64,000 nt of DNA from Siphlonurus alternatus (taxonomy: Eukaryota; Arthropoda; Insecta; Ephemeroptera; Siphlonuridae): contig OX463780.1 of assembly GCA_949825025.1 (NCBI GenBank), forward strand, positions 36,374,979-36,438,978. The letters are read 5' to 3'. Position numbers and translations under genes: made by a program. Shown piece after piece: positions 14,601 to 29,019 of the stretch (within the stretch, counting starts at the first letter, position 1; each line of letters opens with the position of its first letter). The notes below the pieces were generated by a model that worked only from the letters and a program-made list of their open reading frames with translations, searched no databases and was not told where the DNA came from.

Positions 14601-17600
14601 AAAATTGAAATTCGGTGCACTTTTATTTGTAGCTATTTATCAGATTATTACGTATTCCTTGGATCCTGCTGCGATTAATTTGGTGAAAATGGGTTGAAAG
14701 GTCTTGTTTCGATAAGGAGCAACTTTTTAACGCGCAAAAAGTCACTTTCGCCACCTTAAAAAAAGTGGAAAAGTGACCCTTCGTGAACATGTGGGGAGGT
14801 ATTGGTATTTTCAAAGTTTCGTTCCTGAAAACTTTCTTGTAGTTGCAAGGAGAGTAATGTTATATTTTTTTTTGAATTTGTCATGGCAAAACGAATCGAT
14901 TCCATTCCTAACACTTTGTTTTCGATATATAACATTGACTTTTTAAAATTCCAAAAAAGGGGTTTTTCTAATGTAACCAAAATTGCCATCCCATTATCTC
15001 AGTATAGGTTTAAGGGAGAGAGTTGAAAGTTATATTGTCAAAGTCTGCTTGACAAGGAGATGCCCTAGCCCTACTAAAAATTGAAATTCGGTGCACTTTT
15101 ATTTGTAGCTATTTATCAGATTATTACGTATTCCTTGGATCCTGCTGCGATTAATTTGGTGAAAATGGGTAGAAAGATCTTGTTTCGATAAGGAGCAACT
15201 TCTTGACGCGCAAAAAGTCACTTTCGCCACCTTAAAAAAAGTGGAAAAGTGACCCTCCGTGAACATGTGGGGGGGTATTGGTATTTTCAAAGTTTCGTTC
15301 CATAAAACTTTCTTGTAGTTAAAAGGAGAGTAATGTTATATTTTTTTTTTAATTTTTCATGGCAAAACGAATCGATTCCATTCCAAACACTTTGATTTCC
15401 ATTTATAACATCGACTTTTTAAAATTCCAAAAATGGGGTTTTTCTAACGTTACCAAAATTGCCATCCCATTATCTCAGTTTAAGTTTAAGGGAGAGAGTT
15501 GAAAGTTATATTGTCAAAGTCTGCTTGACAAGGAGATGCCCTAGCCCTACTAAAAATTGAAATTCGGTGCACTTTTATTTGTAGCTATATATCAGAATAT
15601 TACGTATTCCTTCGATCCTGCTGCGATTAATTTGGTGAAAATGGGTTGAAAGGTTTTGTTTCGATAAGGAGCAACTTCTTGACGCGCAAAAAGTCACTTT
15701 CGCCACCTTAAAAAAAGTGGAAAAGTGACCCTCCGTGAACATGTGGGGGGGTATTGGTATTTTCAAAGTTTCGTTCCTTAAAACTTTCTTGTAGTTGCAA
15801 GGAGAGTAATGTTATATTTTTTTTTGAATTTGTCATGGCAAAACGATTCGATTCCATTCCTTAAACTTTGTTTCCGATATATAACATCGACTTTTTAAAA
15901 TTCCAAAAAAGGGGTCTTTCTAACGTTACCAAAATTGCCATACCATTATCTCAGTTTAAGTTTAAGGGAGAGAGTTGAAAGTTATATTGTCAAAGTCTGC
16001 TTGACAAGGAGATGCCCTAGCCCTACTAAAAATTGAAATTCGGTGCACTTTTATTTGTAGCTATATATCAGAATATTACGTATTCCTTCGATCCTGCTGC
16101 GATTAATTTGGTGAAAATGGGTTGAAAGGTCTTGTTTCGATAAGGAGCAACTTCTTGACGCGCAAAAAGTCACTTTCGCCACCTTAAAAAAAGTGGAAAA
16201 GTGACCCTCCGTGAACATGTGGGGGGGTATTGGTATTTTCAAAGTTTCGTTCCTTAAAACTTTCTTGTAGTTAAAAGGAGAGTAATGTTATATTTTTTTT
16301 TTAATTTTTCATGGCAAAACGAATCGATTCCATTCCAAACACTTTGATTTCCATTTATAACATCGACTTTTTAAAATTCCAAAAATGGGGTTTTTCTAAC
16401 GTAACCAAAATTGCCATCCCATTATCTCAGTTTAAGTTTAAGGGAGAGAGTTGAAAGTTATATTGTCAAAGTCTGCTTGACAAGGAGATGCCCTAGCCCT
16501 ACTAAAAATTGAAATTCGGTGCACTTTTATTTGTAGCTATATATCAGAATATTACGTATTCCTTCGATCCTGCTGCGATTAATTTGGTGAAAATGGGTTG
16601 AAAGGTCTTGTTTCGATAAGGAGCAACTTCTTGACGCGCAAAAAGTCACTTTCGCCACCTTAAAAAAAGTGGAAAAGTGACCCTCCGTGAACATGTGGGG
16701 GGGTATTGGTATTTTCAAAGTTTCGTTCCTTAAAACTTTCTTGTAGTTGCAAGGAGAGTAATGTTATATTTTTTTTTGAATTTGTCATGGCAAAACGAAT
16801 CGATTCCATTCCTAGCACTTTGTTTTCGATATATAACATTGACTTTTTAAAATTCCAAAAATGGGGTTTTTCTAATGTAACCAAAATTGCCATCCCATTA
16901 TCTCAGTATAGGTTTAAGGGAGAGAGTTGAAAGTTATATTGTCAAAGTCTGCTTGACAAGGAGATGCTTTAGATCTACTAAAAATTGAAATTCGGTGCAC
17001 TTTTATTTGTAGCTATTTATCAGATTATTACGTATTCCTTGGATCCTGCTGCGATTAATTTGGTGAAAATGGGTTGAAAGGTCTTGTTTCGATAAGGAGC
17101 AACTTTTTAACGCGCAAAAAGTCACTTTCGCCACCTTAAAAAAAGTGGAAAAGTGACCCTTCGTGAACATGTGGGGGGGTATTGGTATTTTCAAAGTTTC
17201 GTTCCATAAAACTTTCTTGTAGTTAAAAGGAGAGTAATGTTATATTTTTTTTTTAATTTTTCATGGCAAAACGAATCGATTCCATTCCAAACACTTTGAT
17301 TTCGATTTATAACATCGACTTTTTAAAATTCCAAAAATGGGGTTTTTCTAACGTAACCAAAATTGCCATCCCATTATCTCAGTTTAAGTTTAAGGGAGAG
17401 AGTTGAAAGTTATATTGTCAAAGTCTGCTTGACAAGGAGATGCCCTAGCCCTACTAAAAATTGAAATTCGGTGCACTTTTATTTGTAGCTATATATCAGA
17501 ATATTACGTATTCCTTGGATCCTGCTGCGATTAGTTTGGTGAAAATGGGTTGAAAGGTCTTGTTTCGATAAGGAGCAACTTTTTAACGCGCAAAAAGTCA

Positions 17601-20600
17601 CTTTCGCCACCTTAAAAAAAGTGGAAAAGTGACCCTTCGTGAACATGTGGGGGGGTATTGGTATTTTCAAAGTTTCGTTCCTGAAAACTTTCTTGTAGTT
17701 GCAAGGAGAGTAATGTTATATTTTTTTTTGAATTTGTCATGGCAAAACGAATCGATTCCATTCCTAACACTTTGTTTTCGATATATAACATTGACTTTTT
17801 AAAATTCCAAAAAAGGGGTTTTTCTAATGTAACCAAAATTGCCATCCCATTATCTCAGTATAGGTTTAAGGGAGAGAGTTGAAAGTTATATTGTCAAAGT
17901 CTGCTTGACAAGGAGATGCCCTAGCCCTACTAAAAATTGAAATTCGGTGCACTTTTATTTGTAGCTATTTATCAGATTATTACGTATTCCTTGGATCCTG
18001 CTGCGATTAATTTGGTGAAAATGGGTAGAAAGATCTTGTTTCGATAAGGAGCAACTTCTTGACGCGCAAAAAGTCACTTTCGCCACCTTAAAAAAAGTGG
18101 AAAAGTGACCCTCCGTGAACATGTGGGGGGGTATTGGTATTTTCAAAGTTTCGTTCCATAAAACTTTCTTGTAGTTAAAAGGAGAGTAATGTTATATTTT
18201 TTTTTTAATTTTTCATGGCAAAACGAATCGATTCCATTCCAAACACTTTGATTTCCATTTATAACATCGACTTTTTAAAATTCCAAAAATGGGGTTTTTC
18301 TAACGTTACCAAAATTGCCATCCCATTATCTCAGTTTAAGTTTAAGGGAGAGAGTTGAAAGTTATATTGTCAAAGTCTGCTTGACAAGGAGATGCCCTAG
18401 CCCTACTAAAAATTGAAATTCGGTGCACTTTTATTTGTAGCTATATATCAGAATATTACGTATTCCTTCGATCCTGCTGCGATTAATTTGGTGAAAATGG
18501 GTTGAAAGGTTTTGTTTCGATAAGGAGCAACTTCTTGACGCGCAAAAAGTCACTTTCGCCACCTTAAAAAAAGTGGAAAAGTGACCCTCCGTGAACATGT
18601 GGGGGGGTATTGGTATTTTCAAAGTTTCGTTCCTTAAAACTTTCTTGTAGTTGCAAGGAGAGTAATGTTATATTTTTTTTTGAATTTGTCATGGCAAAAC
18701 GATTCGATTCCATTCCTTAAACTTTGTTTCCGATATATAACATCGACTTTTTAAAATTCCAAAAAAGGGGTCTTTCTAACGTTACCAAAATTGCCATCCC
18801 ATTATCTCAGTTTAAGTTTAAGGGAGAGAGTTGAAAGTTATATTGTCAAAGTCTGCTTGACAAGGAGATGCCCTAGCCCTACTAAAAATTGAAATTCGGT
18901 GCACTTTTATTTGTAGCTATATATCAGAATATTACGTATTCCTTCGATCCTGCTGCGATTAATTTGGTGAAAATGGGTTGAAAGGTCTTGTTTCGATAAG
19001 GAGCAACTTCTTGACGCGCAAAAAGTCACTTTCGCCACCTTAAAAAAAGTGGAAAAGTGACCCTCCGTGAACATGTGGGGGGGTATTGGTATTTTCAAAG
19101 TTTCGTTCCTTAAAACTTTCTTGTAGTTAAAAGGAGAGTAATGTTATATTTTTTTTTTAATTTTTCATGGCAAAACGAATCGATTCCATTCCAAACACTT
19201 TGATTTCCATTTATAACATCGACTTTTTAAAATTCCAAAAATGGGGTTTTTCTAACGTAACCAAAATTGCCATCCCATTATCTCAGTTTAAGTTTAAGGG
19301 AGAGAGTTGAAAGTTATATTGTCAAAGTCTGCTTGACAAGGAGATGCCCTAGCCCTACTAAAAATTGAAATTCGGTGCACTTTTATTTGTAGCTATATAT
19401 CAGAATATTACGTATTCCTTCGATCCTGCTGCGATTAATTTGGTGAAAATGGGTTGAAAGGTCTTGTTTCGATAAGGAGCAACTTCTTGACGCGCAAAAA
19501 GTCACTTTCGCCACCTTAAAAAAAGTGGAAAAGTGACCCTCCGTGAACATGTGGGGGGGTATTGGTATTTTCAAAGTTTCGTTCCTTAAAACTTTCTTGT
19601 AGTTAAAAGGAGAGTAATGTTATATTTTTTTTTTAATTTGTCATGGCAAAACGAATCGATTCCATTCCAAACACTTTGTTTTCGATATATAACATCGACT
19701 TTTTAAAATTCCAAAAATGGGGTTTTTCTAACGTAACCAAAATTGCCATCCCATTATCTCAGTTTAGGTTTAAGGGATAGAGTTGAAAATTATATTGTCA
19801 AAGTCTGCTTGACGAGGAGATGCTCTAGCCCCCCTAAAAATTTAAATTCGGTGCACTTTTTTTTTAATCTATATTTCATAATATTACGTATTCCTTGGAT
19901 TCTGCTGCAATTAATTTAGTGAAAATGGGTAGAAAGGTCTTGTTTCAATAAGGATTAACTTCTTGAAGCGCAAAAAGTTCCTTTCGCCACCTTAAAAAAA
20001 GTGGAAAAGTGACCCTTCGTGAACATTTGGGGGGGTATTGGTATTTTCAAAGTTTCGTTCCTTAAAACTTTCTTGTAGTTGCAAGGAGAGTAATGTTATA
20101 TTTTTTTTTGAATTTGTCATGGCAAAACGATTCGATTCCATTCCTTAAACTTTGTTTCCGATATATAACATCGACTTTTTAAAATTCCAAAAAAGGGGTC
20201 TTTCTAACGTTACCAAAATTGCCATCCCATTATCTCAGTTTAAGTTTAAGGGAGAGAGTTGAAAGTTATATTGTCAAAGTCTGCTTGACAAGGAGATGCC
20301 CTAGCCCTACTAAAAATTGAAATTCGGTGCACTTTTATTTGTAGCTATATATCAGAATATTACGTATTCCTTCGATCCTGCTGCGATTAATTTGGTGAAA
20401 ATGGGTTGAAAGGTCTTGTTTCGATAAGGAGCAACTTCTTGACGCGCAAAAAGTCACTTTCGCCACCTTAAAAAAAGTGGAAAAGTGACCCTCCGTGAAC
20501 ATGTGGGGGGGTATTGGTATTTTCAAAGTTTCGTTCCTTAAAACTTTCTTGTAGTTAAAAGGAGAGTAATGTTATATTTTTTTTTTAATTTTTCATGGCA

Positions 20601-23600
20601 AAACGAATCGATTCCATTCCAAACACTTTGATTTCCATTTATAACATCGACTTTTTAAAATTCCAAAAATGGGGTTTTTCTAACGTAACCAAAATTGCCA
20701 TCCCATTATCTCAGTTTAAGTTTAAGGGAGAGAGTTGAAAGTTATATTGTCAAAGTCTGCTTGACAAGGAGATGCCCTAGCCCTACTAAAAATTGAAATT
20801 CGGTGCACTTTTATTTGTAGCTATATATCAGAATATTACGTATTCCTTCGATCCTGCTGCGATTAATTTGGTGAAAATGGGTTGAAAGGTCTTGTTTCGA
20901 TAAGGAGCAACTTCTTGACGCGCAAAAAGTCACTTTCGCCACCTTAAAAAAAGTGGAAAAGTGACCCTCCGTGAACATGTGGGGGGGTATTGGTATTTTC
21001 AAAGTTTCGTTCCTTAAAACTTTCTTGTAGTTAAAAGGAGAGTAATGTTATATTTTTTTTTTAATTTGTCATGGCAAAACGAATCGATTCCATTCCAAAC
21101 ACTTTGATTTCGATTTATAACATCGACTTTTTAAAATTCCAAAAATGGGGTTTTTCTAACGTAACCAAAATTGCCATCCCATTATCTCAGTTTAAGTTTA
21201 AGGGAGAGAGTTGAAAGTTATATTGTCAAAGTCTGCTTGACAAGGAGATGCCCTAGCCCTACTAAAAATTGAAATTCGGTGCACTTTTATTTGTAGCTAT
21301 ATATCAGAATATTACGTATTCCTTGGATCCTGCTGCGATTAGTTTGGTGAAAATGGGTTGAAAGGTCTTGTTTCGATAAGGAGCAACTTTTTAACGCGCA
21401 AAAAGTCACTTTCGCCACCTTAAAAAAAGTGGAAAAGTGACCCTTCGTGAACATGTGGGGGGGTATTGGTATTTTCAAAGTTTCGTTCCTGAAAACTTTC
21501 TTGTAGTTGCAAGGAGAGTAATGTTATATTTTTTTTTGAATTTGTCATGGCAAAACGAATCGATTCCATTCCTAGCACTTTGTTTTCGATATATAACATT
21601 GACTTTTTAAAATTCCAAAAATGGGGTTTTTCTAATGTAACCAAAATTGCCATCCCATTATCTCAGTATAGGTTTAAGGGAGAGAGTTGAAAGTTATATT
21701 GTCAAAGTCTGCTTGACAAGGAGATGCCCTAGCCCTACTAAAAATTGAAATTCGGTGCACTTTTATTTGTTGCTATTTATCAGATTATTACGTATTCCTT
21801 GGATCCTGCTGCGATTAATTTGGTGAAAATGGGTAGAAAGATCTTGTTTCGATAAGGAGCAACTTCTTGACGCGCAAAAAGTCACTTTCGCCACCTTAAA
21901 AAAAGTGGAAAAGTGACCCTCCGTGAACATGTGGGGGGGTATTGGTATTTTCAAAGTTTCGTTCCTTAAAACTTTCTTGTAGTTGCAAGGAGAGTAATGT
22001 TATATTTTTTTTTGAATTTGTCATGGCAAAACGAATCGATTCCATTCCTTAAACTTTGTTTTCGATATATAACATTGACTTTTTAAAATTCCAAAAAAGG
22101 GGTCTTTCTAACGTAACCAAAATTGCCATCCCATTATCTCAGTATAGGTTTAAGGGAGAGAGTTGAAAGTTATATTGTCAAAGTCTGCTTGACAAGGAGA
22201 TGCTTTAGATCTACTAAAAATTGAAATTCGGTGCACTTTTATTTGTAGCTATTTATCAGATTATTACGTATTCCTTGGATCCTGCTGCGATTAATTTGGT
22301 GAAAATGGGTTGTAAGGTCTTGTTTCGATAAGGAGCAACTTTTTAAAGCGCAAAAAGTCACTTTCGCCACCTTAAAAAAAGTGGAAAAGTGACCCTTCGT
22401 GAACATGTGGGGGGGTATTGGTATTTTCAAAGTTTCGTTCCTGAAAACTTTCTTGTAGTTGCAAGGAGAGTAATGTTATATTTTTTTTTGAATTTGTCAT
22501 GGCAAAACGAATCGATTCCATTCCTAACACTTTGTTTTCGATATATAACATTGACTTTTTAAAATTCCAAAAAAGGGGTTTTTCTAATGTAACCAAAATT
22601 GCCATCCCATTATCTCAGTATAGGTTTAAGGGAGAGAGTTGAAAGTTATATTGTCAAAGTCTGCTTGACAAGGAGATGCCCTAGCCCTACTAAAAATTGA
22701 AATTCGGTGCACTTTTATTTGTAGCTATTTATCAGATTATTACGTATTCCTTGGATCCTGCTGCGATTAATTTGGTGAAAATGGGTAGAAAGATCTTGTT
22801 TCGATAAGGAGCAACTTCTTGACGCGCAAAAAGTCACTTTCGCCACCTTAAAAAAAGTGGAAAAGTGACCCTCCGTGAACATGTGGGGGGGTATTGGTAT
22901 TTTCAAAGTTTCGTTCCATAAAACTTTCTTGTAGTTAAAAGGAGAGTAATGTTATATTTTTTTTTTAATTTTTCATGGCAAAACGAATCGATTCCATTCC
23001 AAACACTTTGATTTCCATTTATAACATCGACTTTTTAAAATTCCAAAAATGGGGTTTTTCTAACGTTACCAAAATTGCCATCCCATTATCTCAGTTTAAG
23101 TTTAAGGGAGAGAGTTGAAAGTTATATTGTCAAAGTCTGCTTGACAAGGAGATGCCCTAGCCCTACTAAAAATTGAAATTCGGTGCACTTTTATTTGTAG
23201 CTATATATCAGAATATTACGTATTCCTTCGATCCTGCTGCGATTAATTTGGTGAAAATGGGTTGAAAGGTTTTGTTTCGATAAGGAGCAACTTCTTGACG
23301 CGCAAAAAGTCACTTTCGCCACCTTAAAAAAAGTGGAAAAGTGACCCTCCGTGAACATGTGGGGGGGTATTGGTATTTTCAAAGTTTCGGTCCTTAAAAC
23401 TTTCTTGTAGTTGCAAGGAGAGTAATGTTATATTTTTTTTTGAATTTGTCATGGCAAAACGATTCGATTCCATTCCTTAAACTTTGTTTCCGATATATAA
23501 CATCGACTTTTTAAAATTCCAAAAAAGGGGTCTTTCTAACGTTACCAAAATTGCCATCCCATTATCTCAGTTTAAGTTTAAGGGAGAGAGTTGAAAGTTA

Positions 23601-26600
23601 TATTGTCAAAGTCTGCTTGACAAGGAGATGCCCTAGCCCTACTAAAAATTGAAATTCGGTGCACTTTTATTTGTAGCTATATATCAGAATATTACGTATT
23701 CCTTCGATCCTGCTGCGATTAATTTGGTGAAAATGGGTTGAAAGGTCTTGTTTCGATAAGGAGCAACTTCTTGACGCGCAAAAAGTCACTTTCGCCACCT
23801 TAAAAAAAGTGGAAAAGTGACCCTCCGTGAACATGTGGGGGGGTATTGGTATTTTCAAAGTTTCGTTCCTTAAAACTTTCTTGTAGTTAAAAGGAGAGTA
23901 ATGTTATATTTTTTTTTTAATTTTTCATGGCAAAACGAATCGATTCCATTCCAAACACTTTGATTTCCATTTATAACATCGACTTTTTAAAATTCCAAAA
24001 ATGGGGTTTTTCTAACGTAACCAAAATTGCCATCCCATTATCTCAGTTTAAGTTTAAGGGAGAGAGTTGAAAGTTATATTGTCAAAGTCTGCTTGACAAG
24101 GAGATGCCCTAGCCCTACTAAAAATTGAAATTCGGTGCACTTTTATTTGTAGCTATATATCAGAATATTACGTATTCCTTCGATCCTGCTGCGATTAATT
24201 TGGTGAAAATGGGTTGAAAGGTCTTGTTTCGATAAGGAGCAACTTCTTGACGCGCAAAAAGTCACTTTCGCCACCTTAAAAAAAGTGGAAAAGTGACCCT
24301 CCGTGAACATGTGGGGGGGTATTGGTATTTTCAAAGTTTCGTTCCTTAAAACTTTCTTGTAGTTAAAAGGAGAGTAATGTTATATTTTTTTTTTAATTTG
24401 TCATGGCAAAACGAATCGATTCCATTCCTTAAACTTTGTTTTCGATATATAACATTGACTTTTTAAAATTCCAAAAAAGGGGTCTTTCTAACGTAACCAA
24501 AATTGCCATCCCATTATCTCAGTATAGGTTTAAGGGAGAGAGTTGAAAGTTATATTGTCAAAGTCTGCTTGACAAGGAGATGCTTTAGATCTACTAAAAA
24601 TTGAAATTCGGTGCCCTTTTATTTGTAGCTATTTATCAGATTATTACGTATTCCTTGGATCCTGCTGCGATTAATTTGGTGAAAATGGGTGGAAAGATCT
24701 TGTTTCGATAAGGAGCAACTTCTTGACGCGCAAAAAGTCACTTTCGCCACCTTAAAAAAAGTGGAAAAGTGACCCTCCGTGAACATGTGGGGGGGTATTG
24801 GTATTTTCAAAGTTTCGTTCCATAAAACTTTCTTGTAGTTAAAAGGAGAGTAATGTTATATTTTTTTTTTAATTTTTCATGGCAAAACGAATCGATTCCA
24901 TTCCAAACACTTTGATTTCCATTTATAACATCGACTTTTTAAAATTCCAAAAATGGGGTTTTTCTAACGTAACCAAAATTGCCATCCCATTATCTCAGTT
25001 TAAGTTTAAGGGAGAGAGTTGAAAGTTATATTGTCAAAGTCTGCTTGACAAGGAGATGCCCTAGCCCTACTAAAAATTGAAATTCGGTGCACTTTTATTT
25101 GTAGCTATATATCAGAATATTACGTATTCCTTCGATCCTGCTGCGATTAATTTGGTGAAAATGGGTTGAAAGGTCTTGTTTCGATAAGGAGCAACTTCTT
25201 GACGCGCAAAAAGTCACTTTCGCCACCTTAAAAAAAGTGGAAAAGTGACCCTCCGTGAACATGTGGGGGGGTATTGGTATTTTCAAAGTTTCGTTCCTTA
25301 AAACTTTCTTGTAGTTAAAAGGAGAGTAATGTTATATTTTTTTTTTAATTTGTCATGGCAAAACGAATCGATTCCATTCCAAACACTTTGATTTCGATTT
25401 ATAACATCGACTTTTTAAAATTCCAAAAATGGGGTTTTTCTAACGTAACCAAAATTGCCATCCCATTATCTCAGTTTAAGTTTAAGGGAGAGAGTTGAAA
25501 GTTATATTGTCAAAGTCTGCTTGACAAGGAGATGCCCTAGCCCTACTAAAAATTGAAATTCGGTGCACTTTTATTTGTAGCTATATATCAGAATATTACG
25601 TATTCCTTGGATCCTGCTGCGATTAGTTTGGTGAAAATGGGTTGAAAGGTCTTGTTTCGATAAGGAGCAACTTTTTAACGCGCAAAAAGTCACTTTCGCC
25701 ACCTTAAAAAAAGTGGAAAAGTGACCCTTCGTGAACATGTGGGGGGGTATTGGTATTTTCAAAGTTTCGTTCCTGAAAACTTTCTTGTAGTTGCAAGGAG
25801 AGTAATGTTATATTTTTTTTTGAATTTGTCATGGCAAAACGAATCGATTCCATTCCTAGCACTTTGTTTTCGATATATAACATTGACTTTTTAAAATTCC
25901 AAAAATGGGGTTTTTCTAATGTAACCAAAATTGCCATCCCATTATCTCAGTATAGGTTTAAGGGAGAGAGTTGAAAGATATATTGTCAAAGTCTGCTTGA
26001 CAAGGAGATGCCCTAGCCCTACTAAAAATTGAAATTCGGTGCACTTTTATTTGTTGCTATTTATCAGATTATTACGTATTCCTTGGATCCTGCTGCGATT
26101 AATTTGGTGAAAATGGGTAGAAAGATCTTGTTTCGATAAGGAGCAACTTCTTGACGCGCAAAAAGTCACTTTCGCCACCTTAAAAAAAGTGGAAAAGTGA
26201 CCCTCCGTGAACATGTGGGGGGGTATTGGTATTTTCAAAGTTTCGTTCCTTAAAACTTTCTTGTAGTTGCAAGGAGAGTAATGTTATATTTTTTTTTGAA
26301 TTTGTCATGGCAAAACGAATCGATTCCATTCCTTAAACTTTGTTTTCGATATATAACATTGACTTTTTAAAATTCCAAAAAAGGGGTCTTTCTAACGTAA
26401 CCAAAATTGCCATCCCATTATCTCAGTATAGGTTTAAGGGAGAGAGTTGAAAGTTATATTGTCAAAGTCTGCTTGACAAGGAGATGCTTTAGATCTACTA
26501 AAAATTGAAATTCGGTGCACTTTTATTTGTAGCTATTTATCAGATTATTACGTATTCCTTGGATCCTGCTGCGATTAATTTGGTGAAAATGGGTTGAAAG

Positions 26601-27700
26601 GTCTTGTTTCGATAAGGAGCAACTTTTTAACGCGCAAAAAGTCACTTTCGCCACCTTAAAAAAAGTGGAAAAGTGACCCTTCGTGAACATGTGGGGGGGT
26701 ATTGGTATTTTCAAAGTTTCGTTCCTGAAAACTTTCTTGTAGTTGCAAGGAGAGTAATGTTATATTTTTTTTTGAATTTGTCATGGCAAAACGAATCGAT
26801 TCCATTCCTAACACTTTGTTTTCGATATATAACATTGACTTTTTAAAATTCCAAAAAAGGGGTTTTTCTAATGTAACCAAAATTGCCATCCCATTATCTC
26901 AGTATAGGTTTAAGGGAGAGAGTTGAAAGTTATATTGTCAAAGTCTGCTTGACAAGGAGATGCCCTAGCCCTACTAAAAATTGAAATTCGGTGCACTTTT
27001 ATTTGTAGCTATTTATCAGATTATTACGTATTCCTTGGATCCTGCTGCGATTAATTTGGTGAAAATGGGTAGAAAGATCTTGTTTCGATAAGGAGCAACT
27101 TCTTGACGCGCAAAAAGTCACTTTCGCCACCTTAAAAAAAGTGGAAAAGTGACCCTCCGTGAACATGTGGGGGGGTATTGGTATTTTCAAAGTTTCGTTC
27201 CATAAAACTTTCTTGTTGTTAAAAGGAGAGTAATGTTATATTTTTTTTTTAATTTTTCATGGCAAAACGAATCGATTCCATTCCAAACACTTTGATTTCC
27301 ATTTATAACATCGACTTTTTAAAATTCCAAAAATGGGGTTTTTCTAACGTTACCAAAATTGCCATCCCATTATCTCAGTTTAAGTTTAAGGGAGAGAGTT
27401 GAAAGTTATATTGTCAAAGTCTGCTTGACAAGGAGATGCCCTAGCCCTACTAAAAATTGAAATTCGGTGCACTTTTATTTGTAGCTATTTATCAGATTAT
27501 TACGTATTCCTTGGATCCTGCTGCGATTAATTTGGTGAAAATGGGTAGAAAGATCTTGTTTCGATAAGGAGCAACTTCTTGACGCGCAAAAAGTCACTTT
27601 CGCCACCTTAAAAAAAGTGGAAAAGTGACCCTCCGTGAACATGTGGGGGGGTATTGGTATTTTCAAAGTTTCGTTCCTTAAAACTTTCTTGTAGTTGCAA
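11650..27700. repeat. Reshuffled higher-order repeat zone (7-, 9-, 10- and 16-unit offsets)
   Basis: A recurring order of variant units appears several times. A unit with the CCATAAAAC variant starts blocks near 11,770, 15,100, 17,955, 22,715 and 27,000. A three-unit cassette with the CTAGCAC variant recurs near 13,670, 21,290 and 25,570. Offsets include 7,616 bp (16 units) and 4,284 bp (9 units), so copies of one ancestral multimer have been lengthened, shortened and re-joined. The unit near 16,527-16,990 joins one variant type on its left to another on its right, as expected of an unequal-crossover junction. Confidence 0.75.
19761..20060. repeat. Divergent-edge satellite patch embedded in the homogeneous body
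   Basis: This roughly 300-bp stretch carries a set of rare variants: AAGGGATAGAG, GACGAGGAGATGCTC, CCCCCCTAAAAATTTAAATTC, TTTCATAATATTACG, GTTTCAATAAGGATTAAC, AAGTTCCTTTCG and GAACATTTGGGGG. The same combination, apparently base for base, occurs at about 46,899-47,198 in the right-hand edge of the array, 27 kb away. The units on either side of this patch are ordinary body units. One of the dyad arms present in other units is broken here. Confidence 0.85.
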
Positions 27701-29019
27701 GGAGAGTAATGTTATATTTTTTTTTAATTTGTCATGGCAAAACGAATCGATTCCATTCCTTAAACTTTGTTTTCGATATATAACATTGACTTTTTAAAAT
27801 TCCAAAAAAGGGGTCTTTCTAACGTAACCAAAATTGCCATCCCATTATCTCAGTATAGGTTTAAGGGAGAGAGTTGAAAGTTATATTGTCAAAGTCTGCT
27901 TGACAAGGAGATGCTTTAGATCTACTAAAAATTGAAATTCGGTGCACTTTTATTTGTAGCTATATATCAGAATATTACGTATTCCTTGGATCCTGCTGCG
28001 ATTAGTTTGGTGAAAATGGGTTGAAAGGTCTTGTTTCGATAAGGAGCAACTTTTTAACGCGCAAAAAGTCACTTTCGCCACCTTAAAAAAAGTGGAAAAG
28101 TGACCCTTCGTGAACATGTGGGGGGGTATTGGTATTTTCAAAGTTTCGTTCCTGAAAACTTTCTTGTAGTTGCAAGGAGAGTAATGTTATATTTTTTTTT
28201 GAATTTGTCATGGCAAAACGAATCGATTCCATTCCTAACACTTTGTTTTCGATATATAACATTGACTTTTTAAAATTCCAAAAAAGGGGTTTTTCTAATG
28301 TAACCAAAATTGCCATCCCATTATCTCAGTATAGGTTTAAGGGAGAGAGTTGAAAGTTATATTGTCAAAGTCTGCTTGACAAGGAGATGCCCTAGCCCTA
28401 CTAAAAATTGAAATTCGGTGCACTTTTATTTGTTGCTATTTATCAGATTATTACGTATTCCTTGGATCCTGCTGCGATTAATTTGGTGAAAATGGGTAGA
28501 AAGATCTTGTTTCGATAAGGAGCAACTTCTTGACGCGCAAAAAGTCACTTTCGCCACCTTAAAAAAAGTGGAAAAGTGACCCTCCGTGAACATGTGGGGG
28601 GGTATTGGTATTTTCAAAGTTTCGTTCCTTAAAACTTTCTTGTAGTTGCAAGGAGAGTAATGTTATATTTTTTTTTAATTTGTCATGGCAAAACGAATCG
28701 ATTCCATTCCTTAAACTTTGTTTTCGATATATAACATTGACTTTTTAAAATTCCAAAAAAGGGGTCTTTCTAACGTAACCAAAATTGCCATCCCATTATC
28801 TCAGTATAGGTTTAAGGGAGAGAGTTGAAAGTTATATTGTCAAAGTCTGCTTGACAAGGAGATGCTTTAGATCTACTAAAAATTGAAATTCGGTGCACTT
28901 TTATTTGTAGCTATTTATCAGATTATTACGTATTCCTTGGATCCTGCTGCGATTAATTTGGTGAATATGGGTAGAAAGATCTTGTTTCGATAAGGAGCAA
29001 CTTCTTGACGCGCAAAAAG

